The notes: generated by a model not told the origin, from the sequence alone. Positions 47,073 through 58,920 are shown, counted from the first letter of the stretch. The stretch: DNA of 64,000 nt from Tillandsia leiboldiana (GCA_029204045.2 CM055063.1:36055562-36119561), one strand, 5' to 3'. Translations and numbers: made by a program.

Positions 47073-48446
47073 TCAGACCGTAAAGAGCCTTTTCAAACGA
47101 AAAACATGGTTAGGTTGTTTATGATCTACAAAACCTTTCGGTTGAGCTACATAAACTTCCTCATTTAAAAACCCATTTAGAAATGCGCTCTTGACGTCCA
47201 TTTGAAATAATTTGATTTTAAAATGACAAGCAATAGCAAACAATATACGAATGGACTCGAGTCTAGCTACAGGGGCGAAAGTTTCGTCAAAGTCTATACC
47301 TTCTACTTGAGAGTAGCCTTGAGCAACTAGTCGTGCCTTGTTCCTGATGATAGTACCATCTTCATCTTTCTTGTTCTTGAAGATCCATTTGGTACCTATC
47401 ACATTATGTTGCTTTGGAGGCTTCGTTAATTCCCAGACTTTGTTTCGCTCAAATTGATGGAGCTCTTCCTGCATTGCTTTAATCCAGTAGTCATCCTGAA
47501 GAGCTTCATCTATTGTCTTTGGTTCGATTAAAGATACGTAGCAAGCAAATCCGCAAACCAACTGCCTTCGAGTTCTAACTCCTTCTTGTGGATCTCCAAT
47601 GATGTTCGATTCCGGATGATCCTTGGAGATTCGTAGCGTTTGTTGAAACGGAGTACTCGGAGGTACACGAGATGATTCCTGCATATCAGATAAACTAGAA
47701 GAACCATTAGATGCATCATTAATATTGGAAGTATTATTATGAGAAGATGCACTAGCAGGAGAATCATCATCTAGAGAGATATCGAGGGTAGATTTTTCAG
47801 ATTCAAAATGAGAAGCTTCATCTACTTTAACATTTATAGATTCTACAATCGTCTTAGATTCAATGTTAAATACTCGATATGCTCTGCTATTCGTAGAATA
47901 ACCCAAAAAGATCCCTTCATCACTTCGAGAGTCGAACTTTCTAAGATTTTCACGGTCACGTAAGATGTAACATCGACTCCCGAAGATACGAAAGTACTTG
48001 ATATCCGGTTTTCTACTAAACCACAGCTCATATGGTGTATTCAAGGTTCCTGGGCGCAAATACACTCTGTTAATGACATAGACAGCGGTGTTCACAGCTT
48101 CAGCCCAAAAATGTAGCGGTAATTTCCGGCTATGAAGCATCACACGCGCCATCTCTTGAACAACCCTGTTTTTGCGCTCAACAACACCATTCTGCTGAGG
48201 TGTATAGGGTGCCGAGAATTCATGTTTAATGCCATTTGAAGTACAAAAATCAATGAATTTTGAATTTATGAATTCTCCACCCCTATCACTTCTAACACGA
48301 ATGATCTTTTCATTCTTTTCAATCATAATACGATGGCAAATCTCATGAAAAGAGTCAAACGTATCAGCTTTCTCTCTCAAAAATGCTACCCATGAAAACC
48401 GAGAGAAATCATCAACCAATAAAAAGATGTACCATTTACCTCCCAA
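47073..48446 (-). CDS. C integrase core and RT N-terminal half, copy 2
   Basis: A 457-residue open frame. The integrase core D, D, E motifs are as in copy 1 (LVDDFSRF, SDRGGEF, QQNGVVERKN). The linker follows, with an Asp/Ser-rich low-complexity part (about residues 215-265), then RT through TFAPVARLES and MDVKSAFLNGFLNEEVYVAQPKGF. It loses frame just before the YVDD half. The first visible residues (GGKWYIFLLV) are where a copia integrase core begins. Immediately upstream there is a gag stop instead of protease and the HHCC zinc domain, so the first Met shown is not a normal start. Confidence 0.88.
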   Translation of the reverse strand: MGGKWYIFLLVDDFSRFSWVAFLREKADTFDSFHEICHRIMIEKNEKIIRVRSDRGGEFINSKFIDFCTSNGIKHEFSAPYTPQQNGVVERKNRVVQEMARVMLHSRKLPLHFWAEAVNTAVYVINRVYLRPGTLNTPYELWFSRKPDIKYFRIFGSRCYILRDRENLRKFDSRSDEGIFLGYSTNSRAYRVFNIESKTIVESINVKVDEASHFESEKSTLDISLDDDSPASASSHNNTSNINDASNGSSSLSDMQESSRVPPSTPFQQTLRISKDHPESNIIGDPQEGVRTRRQLVCGFACYVSLIEPKTIDEALQDDYWIKAMQEELHQFERNKVWELTKPPKQHNVIGTKWIFKNKKDEDGTIIRNKARLVAQGYSQVEGIDFDETFAPVARLESIRILFAIACHFKIKLFQMDVKSAFLNGFLNEEVYVAQPKGFVDHKQPNHVFRLKRLFTV

Positions 48447-48529
48447 GGATGGTTGACGGGTCGGCCAAAAGAAAAAGAAGAAAAGAAAAATAGTCTACAC
48501 AAACTATACAAGATTTAATCGTAGAACGA

Positions 48530-50552
48530 TTAAGGACAAGGAGGGGTTTCACCTTTGCATACCCAAACCTTTTGAGTTTTGGAGTATGTTGGTAAAGGTT
48601 GAGAGATTCTCCTTGAAGACGACGTCTTGTATGATTGATCTTTTTCTTTTGTCATCGTCTTGTTTGAGGTGCTACCAATGTTCTTTCCTTTTGAAAAATC
48701 CTTCCTTGAATTCCGGGAAGTGAGCTTATTGGTAGCAATTGCAAGATGTGGTTGATTTGTTCTTTGAGCTCCAATCTCGCAATTTCTTTCGATGTGCCCT
48801 GCAGAATTACAACGAAAACATACCTTTGAGCTTGACGATTCCGAAGAGGATGAAGTAGGGTTTGTTGTCGTTGTTTGTCTTGAATTCCGATGTCGGAGGA
48901 GGAGATACCGACTGAGGCACAAAGACTGTCCCACTCGAACTTGGACTGTTTCCAGTTTGAGTGTACCCGAGGCCGAACCGATTTGTTTGACCAAGACCAA
49001 GGAGTTTATCCAACTTACTCCTTCCTAAGGAGAATTGCTGTAAGTCATCCTTGAGTTGGAGAATGGTCTCTGTCATTTCCCGTCTTTCCTGTCGGCCCTC
49101 GCCATAGAGCTTCAAGAAGTAGTTTGCTTTGTTCACCATATCTATATAGTTCTTCTTGAGCTGCTCATTGGACTCTTGAAGGGAAACATTTGCTTTTATC
49201 AAACTATCCCTTTCCACTTCAAGATCGGTCGAGAGAGAAGTTACCCTTTTTACTTCTTCTTCGAGATCCTGCAATCTCCCTCTCAACCCCTTGTTTTGCT
49301 TAGCCGGTTTCTTTAAATCCTGTAAAGATCTGTGATAGGCTAGAGCAAACTCTTCACCTTCCGAATCATCCGATTCATTGTCCATTGCATTCTTTTCAAC
49401 AGTGGAGTTGGACAATGATTCAGACGTACTTGCCATAAAGCACATGAATGGTGAAGATGTGGACGCGTGGAATGCCGTGGAGCTCTTTTCTTCATCACTT
49501 GAAGACGACTCATTTGACGTTGAGTTGTCATCCCAAGTGACGACTTGCATCGCCTCCTTCTTTGCCGGATACTTGTTAGGACACTCCGTTGCAATGTGGC
49601 CGTAGCCTCGACATTTGAAGCATTGCAGTTGTCCTTCTGAACTTTTCTTATCCTTTGAGAAGTTCTCCTGCTTTCTTGACTTGTGACTTGGAGTACCCTT
49701 GCCTTTGTTCGACTTTCCGAAGGATGGAGATTTGCTTGAATTACCCCTTCGAAAGTTACGGCGAAAATTCCTTGTCAAGAGAGCGAGCTGCTTCTCAAAT
49801 TCCTCCATAGAAAGGTTCTCGTCATCGTCCGAGGAGGATGTATCCGCGTCTTCTTCCTTAGTTGTTTTCAACGCATAACCTGAAGACTTAGAAGTGGATG
49901 CTTTTCCAGAAGAATTGTTAGTATTAAAAGTCATTTCATAAGTTTGTAATGAACCAACTAATTCTTCTACACGTATTTCGTCCGGGTGTTTAATAGTTTC
50001 AATGGCAGTAACCTTTGGGCGAAATCGTTCAGGAAGAGTTCTTAAGATTTTTCTTACAATCTTAAATTCTGGAATCTTCTCTCCCAGATTAGCACATGAG
50101 TTTACGATGTCTTGCAATCGTGTATAGTAGTCCGTGAAAGATTCATTTTCTGCCATCAAGATGGAGTCAAACTTGCTCGTAAGCATCTGCAGTTTCTGAA
50201 TCTTCACGAGGTTAGTTCCCTCATGTGTAACCTGGAGAACATCCCAGATTTCTTTCGCAGTCTCACATGCCGAGACGCGAGAGAATTCAGTTTGAGATAA
50301 GGCATTAAAAATAGCATTAATTCCCTTGCCATTGTAAGAAGATAACTCAAACTCTTCCTTGGTCCATTTCGACCTAGGTTTTAAGGTGTGAACATCAGAG
50401 ATAAGTTCAGTTGGATTAGACCATCCTGATTCAATTGAATGCCACACCCTTTCGTCGATGGAAGATAAAAAGGCTTTCATCCGTACTTTCCAGTACGCAT
50501 AATTTGTTCCATCAAAGAAAGGGGGTCGATTGATGTTTCCACCTTCAACCAT
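48530..50552 (-). CDS. C gag with two zinc knuckles, copy 2
   Basis: Starts at 50552 (MVEGGNINRPPFFDGTNYAYW), the usual start of SIRE-type gag. The UBN2-type capsid region (about 1-210) is followed by the CCHC knuckle CFKCRGYGHIATEC (about 290), acidic/Ser-rich linkers, a coiled coil (about 390-480; LRGRLQDLEEEVKRV...), then a Ser-rich segment. One apparent extra G near 48858 shifts the frame. Beyond it the protein continues with a second knuckle, CFRCNSAGHIERNC, and ends at a stop at 48530-48532. Gag forms the virus-like particle and binds element RNA. No protease follows. Confidence 0.88.
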
Positions 50553-50585
50553 TGTTCACAACCCTATTCCCTCTCTGATACCACT

Positions 50586-51922
50586 TGTTGGGTCGTATAT
50601 AATACGGATCTAAATAGGGGAAGAAACACCTAGAGGGGGGTGAATAGGTGTAAACGTATAAACACTCCAAAAAATCGTTGCGATAAAACCCAATGCGGAA
50701 AATAAAATAACACGCAAGATTTTTACGTGGAAAACTCCATCACCGGAGTAAAAAACCACGGGACCGATAACACGGCAGAAATCCACTAGAATTAAAACAC
50801 GTACAAGGTGATTTACCGTACACACTTACGACTCAACCTTTTCCATACGCTCCTAGAGGATCTTCTCCGCTCGCTCCGACGCTTCTCGAATCCACGATCT
50901 GCGCCCAACGCCGAATCCACGGCGTCCAACGTCGAATCCACGACGTCCGACCGAATCCACGGTCTTCACCCAATAGCACCGTTCGAATCCACGAACGTGC
51001 CTCGCTCCGAATCCACGAGAGCGATTGAACCTTGAATCCACAAGGACACGCGAATCCACGCGCCGATTTTTGGGGAAAATCGTTGTTTTTGGGTGGTGAT
51101 GATCCGCCGAATACTTAGATCAAAGATAGATCGGAAATACCATCTAAGTATTCATTAGTTTGATTCAACTCAAGATGTGAGTATGAAAACCTAGAATCAA
51201 ACTAATCAATATAGATGAAGAAACATAGAGTATTCTCTAATGATTTCCTTTCTTCTCTATATGTGGATCTATAGCCGTATAAGATGATACAAGAAAATGA
51301 CGGCTATGTGGATTCACCCTAGAAAGAGAGTCATAGGGTGTATTTATAGGTTAGAAACCCTAGGAAGGAGATAAGAATCAAAAACAAACCATTTCTGGAT
51401 ATTTACGGACGGCGATCCGGATCGTGATAACTAGGATCCGGATCGTCATAACAAAACAGCCAATTCCAGAAAAACGAAGGTTCGGGATCCGGATCATGTG
51501 ACTACGATCCGGATCGTTCATACAGTTCACCAAACATCAACGTTCGGGATCCGGATTGCGAAGCAAGATCCGGATCGTTCAAGGTAGATGGTAAACTCAA
51601 CGTTCGGGATCCGGATCAAGAGACTACGATCCGGATTGCGACGATGTATGAACGAACCACCTTCGGGATCCGGATCGAACAACCTGATCCGGATCCTGAA
51701 CATGTCCCAAGTCCAGTTTTTGATTTTTATGCAATGAAAGATTCTTCCAAGTGTTTCTACACTACAAGAAGTATTCGGATCACACAAATTCTTTAGTTAA
51801 ACATACCTGATCCTTTTGAATTCTTCTTTCTTGAGATTGAGTTAAATGATCCAACTTTCTTCACCTTCAATCTTCAAGACTTGAGACTTTCACGACACTA
51901 CGCCAACTCAAATTCCGTAACA
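50586..51922 (-). mobile_element. C LTR3 (outer 5' LTR)
   Basis: 1337 bp, and I saw only one difference from LTR1 (g for a near 50713). It is flanked on the right by GCGAA. The array occupies 51414-51695 and the TATA 51341-51348. Confidence 0.93.
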
Positions 51923-54578
51923 GCGAACACCACCAACTCGTGGCACTAAACTCACAGGCTGGAGATACTCCACAACCGGGATCGACCCACAACTCAGGGC
52001 TAACAAAATTGGTCGGACGACACTCAACGACCCGGGACCACCGTCAACCTAAACGGTTCACAACAACACCGACCGGAAGATACTCGACGGCCCGGGACCA
52101 CCGTCTACCCAAACGGCTCCCAACAACACTAGCACATGTCTAAACTCAGCTACCAGACTCCACTCAGCCCCCAGGCACGAGTGCAATAATGCCCCACAAT
52201 AACCTGACTACTCGGCCCACTACCCGAGCGAGGAAAAACTAAGTCTAGGAAATATGCAAGGTGTGGGATGTCTAAAACTCAAAAGAACCTAGCCCAAATG
52301 AAGGTTCTCTACTAGTCAGGTTAAACATGCAACATATGATGGGGTGCTAGGTCAAGTTCCAACAATAGCATTTAAATAAACCGAATCATAAGTAGGGAAC
52401 ATTAACAGATATGATCACCAAAATCAATCAAAATAAGCCTCAACTCCCTAAGCATGCTCTCAACTAGCATAGGTGAATACAACCATTTAAATATGTATAA
52501 GATCTCAAAGGTACCCAACATGTACAATAAACCATGTAAGCCTCAATCCACATGAACTACCTCATTTCATATGCTTACATCTCAATGTTATAGGTTGTAC
52601 AATAAATTATGCATGCTCTCAATCTCATAGGGGAACACTACACCTATGTAAGCTCTCAATTACCATAACATGGATAACAATATCATGCAATCTCTCATTT
52701 AATATAACATGAATATCTTATCTTGCAAGTTTCTAAACAAAATACCATTACCAAGCTTACACCTCAACCATATATCGGTACACTAACATGCATGCATTCT
52801 ATCATATAGAATTAGAGAACCATCCACCGGTTCTGGAGACGAAGCAACCCACCTGAATCGCTTTCCGCAGGCAAAGCCGAAGTCGGTGAAGTGCGACGTC
52901 ACCACAAACGAAAGCCTCCGAAACCGCACCCTCGGTACTCGGTCGCACAAGCCTCTGCTCAAACCAGCATCACAGACAACAACACAATCAATACCCCGAA
53001 CAACATTCACTGTTTTGCAGGCCAGCACAGAAAAGGGGATTTTCACCTGCATTCAGTCCTCCAAAAAATCCAGAAAAATCACGGTTGCGATCCTCGCGAC
53101 GAGTAGATGCAAATCGAGTATTTATACTCCTTATTCCGACACATGTAGGCCAAGATACACACGAAACATCACGGTAAGCCAAATTCCCCCACAATCACAA
53201 GTCTGCGGAAATCAGTTCTAAAGAAGCTTAAATATCACCTTCGAAAAGACCTCCAAAAATTCCGATAAAAATACGGTCGCATTCCTCTCAAAACGTAGAT
53301 CTCGATCGAGTCCTTACAGGCTGAAATCCGACAACCGGGCACCAAGATAAAAATCCAACAAGCTCCGCTATCCAAAACATCGTCACAGAAAAAGGGGGTC
53401 AAAAGATGCCTCGAAAACCCCACCAAAAACTTGAAACAGAGCAAAGTAATCAACATGGAAATCAAAGACGTACCTATCGTGAACGTGCTGCCACAAAAAT
53501 CGGCTCAAAACTCCATCGGTGCAGCTCAGGGGGCCTCGCGCACTGAAATGCGACGGTAGAAGCCAAAATGAATGAGCGTCGAAGTGCGCCGCGTCGCAGA
53601 AAACGCCGATGTCGCGGCCTCCAAAAAAATCTCACAATCCATAAAAAGGTGGAGGACTTGATGAAGAAGAGCTCTGCCAAGGGGGGCCTCCAAGAAGAAC
53701 TCCAAAATCCCGAAATGGGCACCCCATTGCCTATTTATAGGCAAAAACTTCAAAAAGGGACGGTTTGGGGGACACTTTCCGGGCGCCCGAAAGTTTTGGG
53801 CGCCAACAATGCTCCCCCAAACCCCCAATTGAGGAGCGCCCAAAACACCCTCGGTCCGCCACGTCACCCCGGACAGCAGAAACCGAAACGGGCCACCCGC
53901 TCTGCGCCGCGCCGCGCGCGCCCACCGCGCGGGTGGCCAACAACGTGCCGACGCGTGGCGCGCCCACGCGCTGCCCACCTGCCCGCGGTACGGCCACCTG
54001 CCCCGCGCCATTCCGCGCACGACCCGCACAGTGGCCGGCCCAATCCGCAGCCGCCACGCGTCCATCGCCTCCGCTCGATGCGCCCGATGCACGCGCCTGC
54101 CATGGACCGCACCATCCTGCAGCGCTGCGTGGACCGCGCCGCGTGAGCCGGCCACTCCCGTCCCGCCACGCGTCCCCGCACCGGTCCATGCACCCGGCCG
54201 CGCGACTCCGTGGACCGCGCACTCTACGCCGGCCAATTCGCCTCCGCCACGTGGCACCCGGCGGTCCACGGCTCCTCCCGTGCACCCAAAAACACTAAAA
54301 ACTTCCGGGTGTCCGTTCTCGGGCGTCCGGACACAGAAAAATACATCCAAATAGCCGATTTCCATCGTTTTTCCGCGCTGAATCCATAAACGGCCTCCGT
54401 TTTATCCGAAACTCATTCCAATTTTTGACGGAGGCATCCGAAGTCAACCTTGATCCATTTTCGCGCGGAGTCCTTTTCTTGAGTTCGCTTCGCGCACAAA
54501 CACCTCCAACACACAGCCTAGGCCTCCAGAAGCCGCTAGTCCAGCAGTAATCCTTTCGTGGGGATTCGGGTCCTCACA
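51923..54578 (-). mobile_element. B': E-type LTR on the minus strand, right part
   Basis: The LTR starts at 54578 (minus TGTGAGGACCC) and parallels 6412-9030 of E, with U3 G-box 54247-54254 and TATA 53732-53739. The palindrome cluster has diverged to GGGCGCCCGAA-type words (53779-53805). Together with 32322-33305 it makes one LTR of about 3.6 kb interrupted by the copia block. The open frames of 107-279 residues at 53526-54365 on both strands are GC-driven. Confidence 0.85.
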
Positions 54579-54858
54579 CTCTGCTTTCTTCGTCGTTAAA
54601 CCGGGGCGGTTTGATGTCCTCTTTGGTTGAAATCGTTCTTGGATGAGGCGATAATCTTCTCATCGGCTGCTTCTTCTATCGACTGATGACTTCAACCGAT
54701 GGCCTGCATCGCGTATTGCATTTTCACGCGACTAAAATCGGTCTTAGTTAAGACGCCGGCCGCTCTTTATTGACTCATCCTTCTATCGGCTGATGTCTTT
54801 AGCCGATGTTTGACGCCACGTGTCATTCCCCTAAGTGGCAAAAATTTTGGTCTCAACA
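54579..54858 (-). mobile_element. H: LTR remnant starting TGTTGAGACC
   Basis: The minus strand begins TGTTGAGACCAAAATTTTTG at 54858, an LTR-like 5' terminus. It runs left until B' cuts it at 54578. It contains two copies of an ATCGGCT...AGCCGAT dyad (about 54675-54702 and 54783-54808). Confidence 0.45.
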
Positions 54859-57040
54859 ATACCCTATAGGGTTAGTATCTTTGTATCTTTCATTAAATTA
54901 ATAAATTGGCATTTATTCATTCATAGTATTGTCAAATGTATACATGAATCATCCATAAAATTAATGGTAGAAGAATCATATTCCTAAAATATTAGGAATT
55001 TGAGACATGTATCCTTTTGTAATTAATTATTAAATGCTCCTGATCATAGGATTATCACTAGGGCGGTGATAAATCCGGTAGGTCAGTGTATACTGTGCTT
55101 TCCTTATGGGATGACGAGTCTTAAATCATTATTGTGGTGACACTAGAGCAAGTATACAGGTGAATGTTGGAGAACATTTTCACTGAGCAATCACATGGAT
55201 GTCTACTCACTCGTCAGTGAATTGTTCCATACTGTAGTAGTGTGAGTGATCCTTTGACCTGAGGCACCACGATTATCTTACGTGTGGGTTACTGTAGTTT
55301 GACCATGTAAATACTTTATACCCTAATCATGGGTTAGAGTCAACACATGTTGGCTACAGTGAGTCATACGTAGAGATAGGTGTGTGTCAAGGTGGAATCT
55401 ATCACCCTCGGTAGAGAGGTAATTATTCTATGCTATCTATTCTTTAAGATATAAAAACCCTTGGCCAAGACAGTATGATTTTATGAAAATGAGTTTCCAT
55501 ATATCAGTTGTCGACCAGAAAAATATATATAATTGAGTAATGGAGTTTGACAAGTTATCCATAACCTCGACTCAATTGGGACAAGTGATAAAAGGATTTA
55601 ATCACACACTAACTACACCTAGAGATTTAGTCCATTATTCATTCTACTTGAATTACTACGACACACTGCTAGGTGTCACTCGTGGATTGTGGGACTTACG
55701 TGAGTGATTAAGATTGTTAATCACACTCAGTTGGAAGAGCCAAAAATATTTTGGTCCATCGAAAGGAGTTCCGATGGTGACACTAAAGGAGTTTAGTGCC
55801 ACATCTCACAACCAGGTAGAATTGAACCTATGTGGTCACACACAATAAAGGTTGCATTTGATTTTGTGCTTGGAGAGTTTATAGAGACTATTTTGCTTAA
55901 AATAGCAAAGTAAGAATTTATTTGCTAAGCTGGTTAGCAAAACACTTATTGTAATATATATGGGGATACTGAATACTAAATTTGATTTGGTATAAGAATT
56001 TATATGCAAAAGTTGTAATAAGTTAATAGAGAAAAAAAAATAAAAATAAAAAAAGAGAAAACTTACAAACTATTTCTCTCTCTCTCTTTAATTTAATTAA
56101 TTATTATTTGATTAATTAAAGGAAGAGAAAGGAAAGTGAACTAGTGTGTTCACTCACCCTATTAATGACACGATTAATTAAAAGGAAAAAAAACCCTATT
56201 CCTCTCTCTTCTTCCCTTAGCTCTCTCCTTTCCACCTATTAAATGAGAGGAGTTTTCTTCCTCTCATTTATGGTGATGGTTTCTTTAACCTTTTTCTCTT
56301 CTATTTGCCAACTATGAGAGGAGTTTATTTTTCTTCTATTTATGGCTCTTAAGCCTATAAAAGAGGAGGAAGTAACCTCTCTCAATAATGTGACAAAAAG
56401 TGAAGATTGAGATAAGAGAAAGAAAGTCCTTGATCCAATCATATAGAGCCCTCTTGTAATCATAAGAGGAAGTTTTCCTATAATAATTGGTCTTTATATT
56501 ATAGTTAAACCCTCTTAAAATTACTAGCACAATTTGAGAATTAATTCTTCTCTACATTGACACAAGAAATCATGCAAGTAGTTTCGAGATTATATTGTGA
56601 TTGTGTGAAGCACAGATTCCGGAGCAGCCTTGTGTGGATACACATAAAGGTTGGGCAGTTGTGCGGCTCAAATGACCAGAAGTTCAGATCCAATATCAAC
56701 TGACAGACAATTTCGATAATGAGCAAAGGTTGAAATTCTAACCCTTCTTCTAATTAGATTAGAATAATAATTTTTGTATGTCACACGAGATATCTTGATA
56801 CATATATATATATATTAATGTCATAAATGTTATGGTATTAAGATATATATGATTGAATCATACTTTATAAAATTATATATTTTCGCTACATTAAATGCGC
56901 ATGCACGCGCATCCGTTTACTAACAGGTTTTACAAGTTATACATTGTCTTCGAATTAGAATATTTGGCTTGATTACTATTATTTCCTTGCAGCAATAATA
57001 GATGATTTATTTTATCGAACTATTTTTTTCGACTATCATA
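54859..57040. other. AT-rich non-coding stretch
   Basis: No protein-like frame. Phrasing such as the 'tgtggtcacacacaataaagg' type text (55830-55850) and an apparent LTR-like end ...CGTTTACTAACA (about 56925) suggest an old retroelement LTR or leader, but no partner LTR is visible. Short T/A and CT microsatellite-like runs lie at 56025-56105. Confidence 0.4.
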
Positions 57041-58920
57041 GCAAATATTATGACAATATTAGATGAGAATGATGACTATTGGGATCAAGTAATTGTGATG
57101 CTCAATAATCATGGCTACATGACATCAGTTAATACAATAAGCAGATAATCATGTCGTGCTCAGCCTTTTAGTGGGCATCAATTTATTTGTGATATTTTGA
57201 ATGGTCATTCGGACTGTGGGTACAATCAATTTCGAATGACAATAACGGCATTCATTGCTCTCTGCGATGAGCTTGTTGGAAAGGGGCTTGTAAATAACAT
57301 AAGAAATATGACAACTGATGAACAGTTAGCAATTTTTTATTTTGTATAGGCCAGAGTGTTGCAAATAGGGTGATCGCAGAAACCTTTCAACATTCGGAAA
57401 AAACAATTAGCCGATATTTTAACAATGTATTTCACAGCATTATTCAAATTTTCATCCTTTCAATATAGGAAATATGATCTTTTATGATTAATATTGAGTT
57501 TTACCAATGATGACTAACTAATGGAGTTTTTGGATGTTGCTTGTACATTTGTATAATGCAATCGGTGCGGTGAATGGAACGCATAGTCTGGTGGTTGTTC
57601 AAAAAAGCAAACAACTGCGATTTCGCTGTCGCAAAAGTTTTACATCGCAAAATATGATGGTTGTCGTATCTTTCGATCACCACTTTCCTTTTTTTGCACA
57701 AGTTAGAAGAATCTACTGCTGATATGCGAGTACTCATATAGACATGTGAAAGTGGAGGTTTTACAATAGCTGAAGGTATCCTCCAAAAACAAATTTCTTA
57801 TATTATATTCATTTTTTCGATTAAATATAGTGTGACGCCCCACTTCCCAGGGGGTCACCCATCCTAGAACTACTCTAGCTCTAGCACGCTTAACTCTCAT
57901 GTTCCTCTTGGATCTTGCTACCATCCAAAATGCTATAGCCAGGTTAGAGATTTAGTCCTATTATATCATTTATATAGAGGACTAATCCAAATTCCGGGGG
58001 TGTCACATTCTTCCCCCCTTTAAGCCCTGACGTCCACGTCAGGCTCAAGCACACTCACAAGCACCAGGCGATGTGAGACTCGTCTCGCTAGCCTTAGCCG
58101 ACCTTGTGAGGAGCTGCACTCCACTCACAACGATCATTAGCCGGGGAGCCTCGCTCTACTCGCTATATGACCCTGGCTCAGCCGAGACTCATCTCACATT
58201 TCCGGCTGGTAAATGTCTCTGATACCAACTGTGACGCCCCACTTCCCAGGGGGTCACCCATCCTAGAACTACTCTAGCTCTAGCACGCTTAACTCTCATG
58301 TTCCTCTTGGATCTTGCTACCATCCAAAATGCTATAGCCGGGTTAGAGATTTAGTCCTATTATATCATTTATATAGAGGACTAATCCAAATTCCGGGGGT
58401 GTCACATATAGATTTTTAATCACTGTCCAAATTTTTATTATATCCACAGGCAAATATTACTTGGTTGATTCCTGGTATGCGAACACAGATAGATTCCTTG
58501 CGCCCTATAAAGGCGAGAGATACCATCTGAGTCAATTTAATAGTAACACACGTGGTCGTATACATCGAAATCCGCAGAACCTGTATAATCATCGGCATGT
58601 ACAATTAAGAAATGTGGTGGAGAAGACATTTAGGATGTTGAAGAAGTGATTCAAGATTTTAAACCTTGCAACACTGTTTCCCTATAAAGTGCAATATCTA
58701 ATTGCTATGGAATGCAGTATGATTCACAATTTTATTTGAAAGAATCAAAAAAATGATAGATGTTTCAACGAAGCGTTTGACCCACAGCCTACAGAAGATG
58801 AAGAGGAAGACACTACTTCTTTGGCCGGTAGATCAGACGCACGGCAGAGCGACGACCTTCGAATTAGTATTACTGAGCAGTTGTGGAATAGTAGAAGTTA
58901 GATCAGTGATTGTAAATGAC
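57041..58920 (+). pseudogene. PIF/Harbinger (HARBI1-like) transposase, decayed
   Basis: Plus-strand text in three blocks. First, 57061-57350 reads FICDILNGHSDCGYNQFRM..., TDEQLAIFYFV then stop. Second, 57521-57775 reads NAIGAVNGTHSLVVVQKSKQ, RCRKSFTSQNMMVVVSFD. Third, after an apparent intron (GT at 57776, AG at 58449), 58450-58740 reads GKYYLVDSWYANTDRFLAPYKGERYHLSQF, NHRHVQLRNVVEKTFRMLKK then stop, and MIHNFI. These are DDE_Tnp_4 motifs. The first catalytic Asp (usually AIDGTH) is Asn here, and several stops interrupt. No SANT/MYB-like partner ORF or terminal repeats were found. Confidence 0.85.
57831..58406 (-). mobile_element. TRIM (miniature LTR retrotransposon), 576 bp
   Basis: Two 177-bp LTRs (57831-58007 and 58230-58406; TGTGACGCCCC...GGTGTCACA on the plus strand) with one difference seen (a/g near 57937 and 58340). 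The internal region is 222 bp with a polypurine tract (minus AAAGGGGGGAAGAA, 58008-58021) and an iMet PBS (minus TGGTATCAGAG, 58217-58227). TATAG flanks it at 57826-57830 and 58407-58411. It is non-coding and must be mobilised by another element. The LTRs begin TGTGACRCCCC like the gypsy A family. Confidence 0.93.

Larger units (their letters stand above)
44559..50585 (-). mobile_element. C internal region, second copy (lacks ORF3)
   Basis: Equivalent to 37095-43126. It begins just upstream of the ORF3 intron, so ORF3 and the polypurine tract are absent. It repeats the internal array (44905-45054), RNase H/RT, integrase and gag. Confidence 0.9.
33306..51922 (-). mobile_element. C: SIRE/Maximus-type copia block with three LTRs
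   Basis: LTRs at 33306-34642, 43127-44458 and 50586-51922. The 5-bp duplication GCGAA flanks the whole block (33301-33305 and 51923-51927). Internal copies at 34643-43126 and 44559-50585 are separated by 100 N (44459-44558). Gag with a zinc knuckle, Ty1-copia order (integrase before RT), an extra ORF between RNase H and the 3' LTR, and the iMet PBS point to the SIRE/Maximus lineage. The outer LTRs are the same length (1337 bp) and nearly identical, so the insertion is recent. The three-LTR arrangement may be an assembly duplication (see findings). Confidence 0.9.

Noticed and set aside
53526..54365. 279-residue minus-strand ORF and large opposing ORFs
   Set aside because: They fall in the U3/R of LTR B'. 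The frames are not kept in the E LTR counterparts. GC-driven.
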